A stretch of 64,000 nt of DNA from Lachnospiraceae bacterium UBA7143 (GTDB taxonomy: Bacteria > Bacillota > Clostridia > Lachnospirales > Lachnospiraceae). Shown one piece after another: positions 49,322 through 58,917 of this stretch. The stretch spans positions 186,001 to 250,000 of the forward strand of contig DKWV01000025.1 in NCBI GenBank assembly GCA_002491905.1, in the 5' to 3' direction. The position numbers and the translations under genes are program-made. Positions within the stretch are counted from its first letter, which is position 1; the number at the start of each line of letters is the position of its first letter. Under the pieces are notes generated by a model. The model was not told the DNA's origin and did not search any database. It worked only from the letters and a program-made list of their open reading frames with translations.

Positions 49322-51436
49322 ATGCTATTTACGAAGAATATTCCTGCAAAGACATATGAGGAACTGTTTCAGGAAAATCTGGGTAAAATACCGGTTTACT
49401 CCGGGGAGTGGACCAACTTTAATCCGGCTGATCCGGGCATCACTGTGCTGGAAAATCTCACAGCGCTGCAGATCATACAGCAGAACAGAATCGATGAGGT
49501 GCCTGCGGAGGTCAAAGTCAGGCTCTTGGAGCTTTTGGGTTACCGGCAGCGAAGCGGGAAGTGCGCGGAGGTCTGGCTGGAAGCGTCAGGAGTCAGGGAG
49601 GCTTTTGACATGCCGGCGAATCAACGTTTTATGGCAGGGGATATCAGCTTTGAGACGACGGTTCCAAGGCGTGTAAGTGCGGGCCATATCGTGAGCGTCT
49701 TCAGTCGGTCGGCGGGCGTTACGACGGACTGCAGTTATCTTCTTGACCGTAACGTGACGCTGTGTGCGGAGGCTTTCGGGGACGGTGTTTTAGAAGGTTC
49801 CGCCCTGTGGCTGGTCATGGATGAACCGCCGCAGGAGGGGGAGGAGAAAGTCATCTATGTGGCGGTGGGCGGCAGAGAGGGCCGCACCCCTTTCTTGGAA
49901 GAAAAGTCGGTTTCCTTTGGCGAAATCTGCTGGGAATGCTGCACGGAGGACGGCTTTGTGGCTATGCGGGTGGAAGACGGCACGCACGGATTTCTGGCGG
50001 ACGGCTATCTGAGGCTGACGCAGCCGAAGGGGCACAGAGCCGTGCGCGTGGAGGAAGATGGAATTTCTGGATATGTGTGGCGGGCGCGTCTGATCCACAG
50101 CGAGTACGACGCGCCGCCGGTGTTACGGTATATTTCTGAATTTCTGTTTCCGGTATATCAGAAGGAGACGATGGTGGACACGCATTCCTTTCCGGGAGCG
50201 TCAAATGTCGCTGTGAGCGGCACCGTGGCGGAAAACGGTTACACAAAAGTGTATGTCAGGGAACAGAAGGGCGGATCCTATGTGGCTTATGAGGAGAGCA
50301 TGGGAGAGCATGACAGAGGGCGTTACTACAGGAAGGAGAGGCAGGGTCAGGGGAATTATGCCATTGTCTTTGATAAAAAGCGCTTTGGCCGTGCGCCCGG
50401 CCATTTTCAGGATGCCGTTAAGATTGTGAGTTACAGTGAAGAGATGATGCGCAATTTTTATCTGGGCGACGTCTTTGGCTATGACGGGCAGGAGATCGGG
50501 CTGCCGCGTGAACATGTGGTCCTGTCCGCCTTCTCCATCATTGCAGGGCGGGAAAAGGCGGACGGGGAGACCGTTTATGACTTTCTGAAACCCGGACGGC
50601 AGGATGGTCAGGAAATGTACTATTCTTTACAGGAAGATGAGGGAAAACTGGTGATTCATGATCCCGGAAAGTTTGTGGGTGCGAAGCTCTATCTGGGTGG
50701 TATTGCCGTGACGCTCGGTCCGGAGGGAAACGTGAGGGCGGGCAACGTATTTGTGCCGGTGCGGCTTGCCGGCGCTGAAAATATCTGTTTTAGCAATCCA
50801 GCGCATGGCACAGGTGGGGTATTCCAGGAATCTTTTGAGGAGATGCGCAGGCGCTTTGTCAAAGATCTGGGCAGGGCGGAGACTGCGGTCACACCTTCAG
50901 ATTACGAGGCGCTTGTCAGGCGGCTGCCGGGACTTTGCATCGACAAGGTGCACGCATGGATGGATCATGGAAAAAACGAAGTACAGATCGCAGTGCTTCC
51001 CGGGAGTGAGGAAGCGTTCCCGCGCTTATCCCGCAAGTATCGGCTTGAGATTGAAAAGTGGCTTAATGGCAGGCGGCTGTTATCCACCGGAATACGGATC
51101 AGGCAGCCAGTGTACACGGCAGTACTGATCAGCGGGACAATCTATGTAAAACCGCATTATGACGACTGTCGGGAACAGATCGAGGCTGCCGTGCGGGCAG
51201 GTCTTGACTACGTGCACGGTTCCATGGGTTTTGGTGAAAGACTGTGTTTTGACACAATTTTTCACGCCGTTGAAAACTTAGACTGCGTTTCGTATATACA
51301 CGAGCTTGTCGTCAGCCCGCAGAACGCGGCGAATGTGACAATGGACGGTACAGATATCATACCAGCGCCGGACTGTCTGTTGTATGCGGGTCATATCAGA
51401 CTGAATGTTCTGCCGCAGGCAGGCGGTCGTTTGTAA
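49322..51436 (+). CDS. Second baseplate-J-type protein
   Basis: A 704-residue protein that shares the J-family layout: FNPADPGITVLENLTALQIIQQNRIDEVPAEVKVRLLELLGY near the start and FVKDLGRAETAVTPSDYEALVRRLPGLCIDKVHAW around 520-560. It is shorter and more diverged than its neighbour and probably forms a heteromeric wedge with it, as the Afp11/Afp12 pair does. GAGAGAGACAGAG stretch precedes the ATG. Confidence 0.82.
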   Translation: MLFTKNIPAKTYEELFQENLGKIPVYSGEWTNFNPADPGITVLENLTALQIIQQNRIDEVPAEVKVRLLELLGYRQRSGKCAEVWLEASGVREAFDMPANQRFMAGDISFETTVPRRVSAGHIVSVFSRSAGVTTDCSYLLDRNVTLCAEAFGDGVLEGSALWLVMDEPPQEGEEKVIYVAVGGREGRTPFLEEKSVSFGEICWECCTEDGFVAMRVEDGTHGFLADGYLRLTQPKGHRAVRVEEDGISGYVWRARLIHSEYDAPPVLRYISEFLFPVYQKETMVDTHSFPGASNVAVSGTVAENGYTKVYVREQKGGSYVAYEESMGEHDRGRYYRKERQGQGNYAIVFDKKRFGRAPGHFQDAVKIVSYSEEMMRNFYLGDVFGYDGQEIGLPREHVVLSAFSIIAGREKADGETVYDFLKPGRQDGQEMYYSLQEDEGKLVIHDPGKFVGAKLYLGGIAVTLGPEGNVRAGNVFVPVRLAGAENICFSNPAHGTGGVFQESFEEMRRRFVKDLGRAETAVTPSDYEALVRRLPGLCIDKVHAWMDHGKNEVQIAVLPGSEEAFPRLSRKYRLEIEKWLNGRRLLSTGIRIRQPVYTAVLISGTIYVKPHYDDCREQIEAAVRAGLDYVHGSMGFGERLCFDTIFHAVENLDCVSYIHELVVSPQNAANVTMDGTDIIPAPDCLLYAGHIRLNVLPQAGGRL

Positions 51437-51450
51437 AGGAGGCGGATTGG

Positions 51451-52521
51451 ATGGCAGGATTTACTTTTTCAATCAGAAAGACGCAGCTTGAGAAAGCGCT
51501 CTACAGGGGAATGACGCTCAGGGAGGACGGCGCGGTTGTCTGCAGTGCAAAGGAGGGCCCATTTTACTGTATGTTAGATAGTTTGGACAGCGGGATAGAG
51601 GACTGCCCATGGGGGCGGCTGCATTTTAAGATGACGCTTCCGGCAGACTGCGCCTGCTATCTTTATACAGCGGCCAGCAATGAGTTGGAAAGAAAAGATT
51701 ATCTGATGGATCCTAAGATTCCCTTTGCGGAGAAGAAGCGCTGTCTGAGCGGTATGCACTGTCTGCGGTTTATCAACAGGCAGGATGTGCTGCTGTATGA
51801 GCTTGAAGGACGATATCTGTGGATTGCCGTGGAGGTGACCAGCGGGGGAGCAGTTTTTTCCGATGTGGTCGTACATGTGCCGGGAGACAGTTTTATGGAA
51901 GTGTTCCCGGAAATCTACAGGGAGAAAAACAGCTTCTTTCACCGATATCTTTCTATTTTTTCCAGCATTTACAATGATTTTCAGGAGGCTTTGGATCATA
52001 GGGCGGATATGCTGGATGTCAGAAAGGCGCCAAAGCATCATCTGGAACTTTTCCTGAAATGGATCGGAATCGATGTGGACGGCGGGTTTCTGGAGGAGGA
52101 ATTTCTGCGGGCGCTGCTGCGGGAGGCGCCGGAGCTGATTCGGTACAAGGGCACCGCAAAATGTATCCGGCAGATCTGCAGGCTCTTTGTGGGGGAGGAC
52201 CCCGTGATTTTGGAAAAAAGCCTGATGCAGCGCTATGCAAGGAGTGTGGAACAGGAAGTGTACGACAGTCTCTACGGGGAAAGTCCCTATGATGTGACGC
52301 TGATGCTGGAGGTTTCCCTGGACGGGCACAGGAAGGAACAGCTTTTACACCTTCTGGAACAGTTCAAGCCGGTTCGGTGCAGAATGTATATCCTGTTTCT
52401 GGAGAACAGGGGAGTGCTCGATACGCATACCTATCTCGACCGAAATGCGGTCGTATTTTCCGAAGAGGAGGGGAGCATGGATATCTCGGCGCTGACAAAT
52501 GGGGCGGTTGTTTTAATATAG
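51451..52521 (+). CDS. Phage tail protein I-like baseplate protein
   Basis: A 356-residue baseplate protein with the tail-I pattern: FPEIYREKNSFFHRYLSIFSSIYNDFQEALDHRADMLDVRKAPKHHLELFLKWIGID and RYKGTAKCIRQICRLFVGEDPVILE, then PYDVTLMLEV and a short C-terminal tail. In CIS particles this class closes the baseplate ring and can carry fibres. AAAGGAGG precedes the ATG. Confidence 0.85.
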   Translation: MAGFTFSIRKTQLEKALYRGMTLREDGAVVCSAKEGPFYCMLDSLDSGIEDCPWGRLHFKMTLPADCACYLYTAASNELERKDYLMDPKIPFAEKKRCLSGMHCLRFINRQDVLLYELEGRYLWIAVEVTSGGAVFSDVVVHVPGDSFMEVFPEIYREKNSFFHRYLSIFSSIYNDFQEALDHRADMLDVRKAPKHHLELFLKWIGIDVDGGFLEEEFLRALLREAPELIRYKGTAKCIRQICRLFVGEDPVILEKSLMQRYARSVEQEVYDSLYGESPYDVTLMLEVSLDGHRKEQLLHLLEQFKPVRCRMYILFLENRGVLDTHTYLDRNAVVFSEEEGSMDISALTNGAVVLI

Positions 52522-52623
52522 TTATGTAAACTGATAATGCAATGCAAATGACAAGATAAGGGGTTGTTTGAAGCAACGCAATAGGATGAATTTCAGACAG
52601 AAATGTTTCGAGGAGGAGATAGA

Positions 52624-52923
52624 ATGAACATTGTGACGAGCGATTGCGGAGATTACATGAGACTGATCGTGGACGGCAGGGTGGACACAAACACGAGTCC
52701 GTATTTGCAGCAGGCTATTTTGAGTGCATTTCAAAAGAAGAATGACATAGTGGTTGATTTCCTGAATGTTCCCATGATTTCAAGCGCTGGCCTGCGCGCC
52801 CTGCTGATCGGGCAGAAGACTGCGGAGTCGAAAGGCGGTTCCATGAGGCTTGCGAATGTGAATGAGACAGTGCGGAATGTACTTGAAATGACGGGATTTG
52901 ATAAAATTCTGACACTGTCGTGA
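52624..52923 (+). CDS. STAS-domain anti-sigma-antagonist-like protein
   Basis: A 99-residue STAS protein with the conserved serine loop FLNVPMISSAGLRALLIG. STAS proteins normally bind and are phosphorylated by an RsbW-type serine kinase, but no such kinase lies in the window. GAGGAGGAGA precedes ATG 52624. It stands between tail-I and the AAA+ ATPase, where it may regulate assembly or the particle genes. Confidence 0.88.
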   Translation: MNIVTSDCGDYMRLIVDGRVDTNTSPYLQQAILSAFQKKNDIVVDFLNVPMISSAGLRALLIGQKTAESKGGSMRLANVNETVRNVLEMTGFDKILTLS

Positions 52924-52984
52924 GGCGGGGTGACGATTGTTACAGTCACTTGAGAAGCATGAGAAATAAGGGGAGAAGAGCAGG

Positions 52985-55360
52985 ATGAACTTGAGCGGGA
53001 AGTTTAGCGCGAAGCAAAAAAGGGAACCCTTTGCGGACTATAGCGAGTATATGGATTACATCTTTGCCTGCGTCAATTACAGGCTTTCCGACTATATCGG
53101 GAGTCTGATGAAAAAATACGATGCAGGACAGGGCAATTATAAAAATGTCATGTATCCGGATATCAAGATTGCGCATGATCTGTGCTGTGACCAGACGATG
53201 CGGTTTATGCAGAAGGAATCTGTCATATCTGACAGTGGCGGGGAGGCTGTGGCACAGAGCGGGGAGAACACTTGGGAGGACGGGGAGGAGAATGTAGAGA
53301 TCGACAGGGAGTTGAGCGAGCTTCTGGGGGCGTTCCATATGAACGCCGACGGAGAGAAGAATGACGCGTTGATGGACAGCGGGGAGGAGGAAGCCAGTCT
53401 GTCCATTGAGGAGATGATGGATTTCATCGACGAAAGACTTGCCGTCACGGATACCGCGGATGTAAAATTTCCCTTTTATGAGTTGTGCCGCAAGCTGGGT
53501 TTCGGGCATTTCAGTACTTTTGCGCTGGCGGGCGCGGTTCTCTCATCCACACAGACCAGTTATGCTGCCGTCTATCAGGTGGTAAACGAGAACGGTTCAC
53601 TGATCGCGCCTACGGTGGAGTCCACAGGCCGCTTGTATTTTGGGAAAGATTTCTCTATTACCAGGGTTTACGGCGAGATGAGCGTCTGTCTGGAACAACT
53701 GCTTCCCATCATGGATCTGAGGGTCAACAGTTATATGCCTTTCTCCACCATTCTGACGCCGGATAAGCGTCTGATCGATTTTCTTTTTGGCAAAAATCCG
53801 CTGCGGCCTGATGAAAACTACAGTCGTTTTTTTAGTATGTTGACAGACGATAAGGAACAGGATCCGATCATGGCCAATGAAACCCAGTTGGAGGCTATGG
53901 AGATTTCCTATGACCAGGGCGTGCGGATTTTTAACTGGATGGGGGACGAAGGCAGCGGCCGCAGATTTTTTATTCAGCATTTCTGTAAAAGACGGGGGAT
54001 GCGGGCAATCAGCGTCAACTGCAAAAAGTTATTTGCCTATGACCTGACGTTTGTGGAGAAAGCGCTGTGGGCGGTGAGCAGGGAATGTATCTTTACGGAT
54101 GCCTGCTGCTGCATGACACAACTCGATCACAGGGAGGAGGAGAAGGCAAAGTACATAGGTTATATGGATCTTGCTGTGAGCATGCTGCGGGGGCACGATA
54201 TCCTGCTCTTTCTGATAAGCCGGGAGAAACTTTCCTTAAATACGGTGACTGATTTGGATTTCACGGAGCTTGAACTCCCTACGCCGGCCATAAAGGAGAG
54301 GGAGGACTGCTGGCAGTATTTTGCAAAGGATTATGACATGGCAGAAGATGTGAGTCTGCCGGAGATGGCGGCTAAGTTCCTCTTTACACCGGGCAAAATT
54401 AAATCGGCCCTCTACCAGGCAAAGAGCTATGCTGTCATGGCCAAAGAGGCACGGATTTCCAGAGCCAGGCTTTTTGAGGGCTGCAACAGCCAGATGAGCT
54501 CTGAACTGACACAGAAGGCTACCAAGGTGAAGGCGAATTTCGGGTTTGAGGATATCGTCATGAATGACAGCCAGCGGGAAACCTTACAGCATGCCATTGA
54601 TCAGATGAACTTTAAGAAGCAGGTCTATGACAACTGGAACTACACAAAGAAATATCCGTACGGGCGGGGACTTTCCATCCTGCTCTTCGGCGCGCCCGGC
54701 ACGGGGAAATCCATGTGCGCGCAGGTGATTGCGCACGAGCTGAATCTGGAGCTTTACCGGGTAGACCTGTCCAAAGTCATCGACAAGTATGTGGGTGAGA
54801 CGGAAAAATCCATCTCTATGATCTTCAGGGAGGCAAAAAAGTGTAATGTGGTGCTCTTTTTTGATGAGTGCGATACCCTGTTTGCGAAGCGCTCCGACGA
54901 CGGCGGTTCCAATCAGGCGTCAAACAACAATAAAACGGCGCTGCTTTTACAGGAAGTGGAGGCTTACGACGGCGTGTCTGTACTGGCCACGAACTATAAG
55001 CACAACATTGACCCGGCATTTTTCAGGCGGATGAAGTATATCGTCGAATTTCAGTTTCCCGATCCGGACACCAGAGAGATGTTGTGGAAGACCACAATCC
55101 CGAAAGGGACGCCGATGGCGGACGACGTGGACATCCGTTTTCTGGCGGAGCGCTTTGAGTTTGTGGGCGGCAATATCAAGAACTGTATCTTAAACGCCGC
55201 CTTTCTCGCCGCCGCTGACGGGGAAGGGGACAGGGTGCACATGCGTCATTATCTGCAGGCTGTCAAGTACGAGTTCGTAAAGACGGGGAAGGTGTTCACC
55301 CGCGCCGATTTTGAACCCTACGCCTACATGGTCGGGCTTGGCGGGGAGGAAGAGGATTGA
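52985..55360 (+). CDS. CIS AAA+ ATPase
   Basis: A 791-residue protein with a long N-terminal part and a C-terminal AAA+ domain: Walker A GAPGTGKS (residues 569-576), Walker B VLFFDECD (623-630), sensor 1 ATN, paired arginines FFRRM and the small helical subdomain to the end. It matches the AAA+ ATPase that closes particle operons in eCIS (Afp15-like), needed for assembly but not for firing. Residues 95-150 are acidic and low in complexity. ATG after GGGGAGAAG. Confidence 0.9.
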   Translation: MNLSGKFSAKQKREPFADYSEYMDYIFACVNYRLSDYIGSLMKKYDAGQGNYKNVMYPDIKIAHDLCCDQTMRFMQKESVISDSGGEAVAQSGENTWEDGEENVEIDRELSELLGAFHMNADGEKNDALMDSGEEEASLSIEEMMDFIDERLAVTDTADVKFPFYELCRKLGFGHFSTFALAGAVLSSTQTSYAAVYQVVNENGSLIAPTVESTGRLYFGKDFSITRVYGEMSVCLEQLLPIMDLRVNSYMPFSTILTPDKRLIDFLFGKNPLRPDENYSRFFSMLTDDKEQDPIMANETQLEAMEISYDQGVRIFNWMGDEGSGRRFFIQHFCKRRGMRAISVNCKKLFAYDLTFVEKALWAVSRECIFTDACCCMTQLDHREEEKAKYIGYMDLAVSMLRGHDILLFLISREKLSLNTVTDLDFTELELPTPAIKEREDCWQYFAKDYDMAEDVSLPEMAAKFLFTPGKIKSALYQAKSYAVMAKEARISRARLFEGCNSQMSSELTQKATKVKANFGFEDIVMNDSQRETLQHAIDQMNFKKQVYDNWNYTKKYPYGRGLSILLFGAPGTGKSMCAQVIAHELNLELYRVDLSKVIDKYVGETEKSISMIFREAKKCNVVLFFDECDTLFAKRSDDGGSNQASNNNKTALLLQEVEAYDGVSVLATNYKHNIDPAFFRRMKYIVEFQFPDPDTREMLWKTTIPKGTPMADDVDIRFLAERFEFVGGNIKNCILNAAFLAAADGEGDRVHMRHYLQAVKYEFVKTGKVFTRADFEPYAYMVGLGGEEED

Positions 55361-55397
55361 CAGAACCACAGTGTATCATTCTGACAGGGAGGACATG

Positions 55398-56213
55398 ATG
55401 AGAATTTTGAAGGTAACGACAGAAAATCTACAGTTTTTTGAACCGTATCTTGCGCCGGAGGAGAAAACTCGCCTGAAGACAGCGCAGGCGGCGGCATTGG
55501 GGGCGGTGGCCGGCATATCGCCATGCGCCGTTGTTCTCTTTACGGTGAAAGCGCGAGAAGCCCATCTGGAAAAAATATTTGTGGAAGAAGGCTATAGAAG
55601 ACGCGGCGTGGCGACGGGCCTGATTGATCAGATTGGAAAGAGCTTTCCCGGACTGTTCAGGATGTCATGCGGCTATCAGGAAAACCGCTATCCAGCTTTT
55701 GACCGGCTTATAAGAAGCAGGAAGGACTTTTTCTTCGAGGACGGGGGCTATCCTGTGTATGTAGTGGGAAAAGAGGAGGCTGACAGCTTAAAACTGCCGG
55801 GGAAAAACGTGGAAGTCAGTGAGTTCTTCCGCATGGAGGAATATGCCGTGCGCAGGTTTATGAAGAACGAGATGCATGAAAACGAGGAGGAGATTGACGG
55901 GCTGCTTGGCGGCCATGCATGGGTGGAGGAAGCCTGCCTGTGCCATGCAAATGGCGCGGACATTGACGCCTGCATGCTGACGGAGCGCACGGCGGAGAGC
56001 AGTATGCGCCTGTACTATGCCTTTTCGGGAGGGGACGGTGCGCCCGCTTTTCTCACCTGTTTCAGAAGGATTCTGCAAATGGTGCGGGATGAGATTTATC
56101 CCGCTTTTGAGATCGTCTGCAGGACGGACAGGTCACGGAGGATATTTGAAAGGCTTTTGACAGAGCGCGAGCCGGATGGGTATCTGGTGACGGCGTACAG
56201 GTATTTGTATTGA
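55398..56213 (+). CDS. GNAT-like protein beside the cargo genes
   Basis: A 271-residue protein whose N-terminal half has an acetyltransferase fold with a CoA loop (VEEGYRRRGVATGL, about residues 62-75), and a C-terminal half that resembles a second, degenerate GNAT-like domain. GGAGG lies at 55388-55392, so ATG 55398 or ATG 55395 are equal choices. It sits between the ATPase and the first calpain. It could modify the cargo or act as a loading factor; both are inference. Confidence 0.6.
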   Translation: MRILKVTTENLQFFEPYLAPEEKTRLKTAQAAALGAVAGISPCAVVLFTVKAREAHLEKIFVEEGYRRRGVATGLIDQIGKSFPGLFRMSCGYQENRYPAFDRLIRSRKDFFFEDGGYPVYVVGKEEADSLKLPGKNVEVSEFFRMEEYAVRRFMKNEMHENEEEIDGLLGGHAWVEEACLCHANGADIDACMLTERTAESSMRLYYAFSGGDGAPAFLTCFRRILQMVRDEIYPAFEIVCRTDRSRRIFERLLTEREPDGYLVTAYRYLY

Positions 56214-56241
56214 GCATGGTTTGGTGAGGAGGTGTCGGGTA

Positions 56242-58863
56242 TTGGATTCGTTTATGCAGATGAATGAACATAGGGGCGATGAGATGGACGAGCTTGTAAA
56301 CCAGCTGGCACGGGAAGTGAGTGAGATAAATATAAGCTCGCCCATACAACCGGGGCCGTTTTTGATAGAGAGTCAGCCCGGAGCAGCGCAGCTCAGAGAC
56401 AGGATGAATGCAGGTCAGACTGTGAGGGCGGAGCGTTATCGATCGAGAACGGATCTAAGGCCTGCCCTGATTCGGGGCAGGGGGCTTGCGGCGAAATGTG
56501 CGAAAGCGGGAAGTCAAAAAAGAATGGGAGAACGCCGCCAGAACGTTTCGGAGTATTACGGTTTTGAATCGGGACTCCGAGGAAAACAGACGCTGCCCAG
56601 ACGCATAAGTCAGGGAAAATTTATGAAGGAGGAGGCAGAAAGAATAAAGAAAGAGGAAAGGAGAAAAGCAGAGAAACTAAAGCGGGAGTTTCTCAGAGCT
56701 GAGTTTTCGACAAAAGTGCTGGAAACCGGTTATGTCATGGCAAATTGGTATGAATGTCTTAAAAAAATAGAGTTGATCAGATGTGCGAAGGGTTTGGAAT
56801 CAAGGTTGAGCAGTGATGAATTTGCTCCTGTAAAGCAAAAGCTGGAGGCTGTGGAGGAGTATGCCAATGTGGTGGATAGTGTGCTGTGGCAGTCTGGATG
56901 GAGGATAGACTTTAATACTTATCGGATTGTGGCGATTAATGAAAATGATGAAGAGTTTGCCAGAAGGAGACAGGCATATCTGGCAAACAGTATGCTGCGG
57001 TTTTATCTTGATATGAGGAGATTTAAAAGTATCAATAAGAATCGTGGTGTGGTTCCGAATGAGTACTGGGAGGATCCGAGGAAGACGAGGGTTGAAGCAA
57101 GTCTGAGTATGTTGGAGGCAAGATATCAGATACCGGTGCAGGGAGAGCACACCGTTCCTATTATGAGATTTTTCAGACGTAGCGTCGGGAAACTTGGTTT
57201 TGTACGTCCGGGAGATGAGATTCGGGCGTCTGACGAAGATGTACAGAGGAGCGGGGAGCATCTGGCGGTAAAGAAGAGGATTGGCGCTATTTACTACACA
57301 TTCAAAGAGAGACTTGAAAAAAAATATGAAAGTAAAGAAGATATAGTTGAATTTCTGCAATTGCAGTCTGCGATAGACATGTATGTCAAAGAAGACTGCG
57401 ATGATCATGAAAACGAAACAGAATCTTTTAGGATTTTAATAGACAGGCTCGAATACATACGAAAGGATAGTAAGAATAAGTGCGGCAAATATGCGGCGAT
57501 TCTTTTGGGGCTGCTCGCGAAGGAGAGCAGCGGTTATCTGGAAGTGCCGCCTGATGAGATATGTGTCGTAGAGGATAACAGAATAGGTTTGGAAAATAGA
57601 ATATCTCCTTTTCTATCCCCAAACCCTGTAGCGCGCAAATACAAAGAACGTCTGAATAGGCCGTTGTTTACCCACAGGCCTAATATCAGGGACATAGAAC
57701 AGGGGCAATTGGGAGATTGTTACCTGCTGGCCGGGCTGACAGCCGTAGTGGAACGAAATCCTGAGGAGATTATGAAAATTATGAGAGACAACGGCGACGG
57801 TACCGTGACCGTTCGTTTTATGCGCAGGGAAGTACAGGCGGACGGAAGGAGAAGCTATGTACCGCATTACGTTACGGTGAGAAAAACAATTCCGGTCTAT
57901 GTAGGAAATGAAACAGATGCTTTTTCCAGAGGGGCATTTTGGGTCAAGATGATGGAAAAAGCATATGTTGCATCCGGACTCTATTTGGGAATGGGGAGGG
58001 AAATGAATGATCGGGATTATCAAGCGGTGAAGCAATACATAGATAATGTAGAGCCGGGGGTGGCTTATGGTGATATTAGCGGCGGGAATCCGGGTTTATT
58101 TCTCAGTTTGTTGTTAGGAAGGGATAGTGAGGAACACTTTTATAGCGAGAACGGATTAAGGGAGTTCGGGGACAGAGTTGACGGCCGGCGGATGTTGAGT
58201 ATTCCCGCAGTAACAGCGGAGGGAATTCAAATTTTTAAATCAGATTCTGCAGATGAAATTGGAGCATGGTATGAGAAGCAAAAAGAATTATTTGCATATT
58301 ACAAAAATAGCTTTAGGAATGGAAACGGGTTGCCGGATGAGAGTGAAAATAGCAGTTATTATGATTATTTTAGAAGTTTGGGACAGCTTACAATAGAGCA
58401 ATTTAATGCTTTTATGGATATTTGTAAGCAGCAGCATTTGAAACAGCTTTACGAAAATCAGCAGATCACGCAGAGAGAAGGAAATATAAATACTGTTCAG
58501 TATTACACGGCGGAGCAGCTCGACTTGTATCATCGTATTCAACAAAAACTTTACGAAGGACACGATGTTACCTTCATAACGAAAGATTTTGGAAAAGCAG
58601 GAACCGCAATGAACGGGGAGCCGATGTCGGGAGGATTGGTGGGACAGCATGTTTACACGATTATAAACACACGCAGAGAACGGCTTGGGGACAGAGAGTA
58701 CCTGTTTCTGACTCTTAGGAATCCCTGGGCATATCAAGGCGTAGTTTATCATGCAGAGGAGAATGGAGTCAGGGGAAAATCTGATTTACTCAAAGAAGCG
58801 AAGGGTCTATTTTATCTGGAACTTAAGGATTTTGCGCAAGCTTTACATGTATGGTATTCATGA
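56242..58863 (+). CDS. Calpain-type cysteine protease, putative cargo 1
   Basis: An 873-residue protein with a C-terminal calpain (peptidase C2) domain carrying the full triad: Cys493 in DIEQGQLGDCYLLAGL, His803 in GLVGQHVYTII and Asn827 in LRNPWAYQG. The N-terminal 480 residues are helical and Arg/Glu-rich, and resemble those of the next gene. Calpains cut proteins at selected sites in the target cell. The TTG at 56242 with GAGGAGG at 56226-56232 is preferred, because MDSFMQMNEHRGDEMDEL then aligns with MDPIMQIHRSEAEMDAL of the paralogue. No signal peptide, so delivery by the particle is plausible. Confidence 0.85.
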   Translation: MDSFMQMNEHRGDEMDELVNQLAREVSEINISSPIQPGPFLIESQPGAAQLRDRMNAGQTVRAERYRSRTDLRPALIRGRGLAAKCAKAGSQKRMGERRQNVSEYYGFESGLRGKQTLPRRISQGKFMKEEAERIKKEERRKAEKLKREFLRAEFSTKVLETGYVMANWYECLKKIELIRCAKGLESRLSSDEFAPVKQKLEAVEEYANVVDSVLWQSGWRIDFNTYRIVAINENDEEFARRRQAYLANSMLRFYLDMRRFKSINKNRGVVPNEYWEDPRKTRVEASLSMLEARYQIPVQGEHTVPIMRFFRRSVGKLGFVRPGDEIRASDEDVQRSGEHLAVKKRIGAIYYTFKERLEKKYESKEDIVEFLQLQSAIDMYVKEDCDDHENETESFRILIDRLEYIRKDSKNKCGKYAAILLGLLAKESSGYLEVPPDEICVVEDNRIGLENRISPFLSPNPVARKYKERLNRPLFTHRPNIRDIEQGQLGDCYLLAGLTAVVERNPEEIMKIMRDNGDGTVTVRFMRREVQADGRRSYVPHYVTVRKTIPVYVGNETDAFSRGAFWVKMMEKAYVASGLYLGMGREMNDRDYQAVKQYIDNVEPGVAYGDISGGNPGLFLSLLLGRDSEEHFYSENGLREFGDRVDGRRMLSIPAVTAEGIQIFKSDSADEIGAWYEKQKELFAYYKNSFRNGNGLPDESENSSYYDYFRSLGQLTIEQFNAFMDICKQQHLKQLYENQQITQREGNINTVQYYTAEQLDLYHRIQQKLYEGHDVTFITKDFGKAGTAMNGEPMSGGLVGQHVYTIINTRRERLGDREYLFLTLRNPWAYQGVVYHAEENGVRGKSDLLKEAKGLFYLELKDFAQALHVWYS

Positions 58864-58917
58864 TCCTCCTCGTGACACTGGTCAAATGATAACTAAGAAG
58901 ATAGGGAGGTTTCATAA

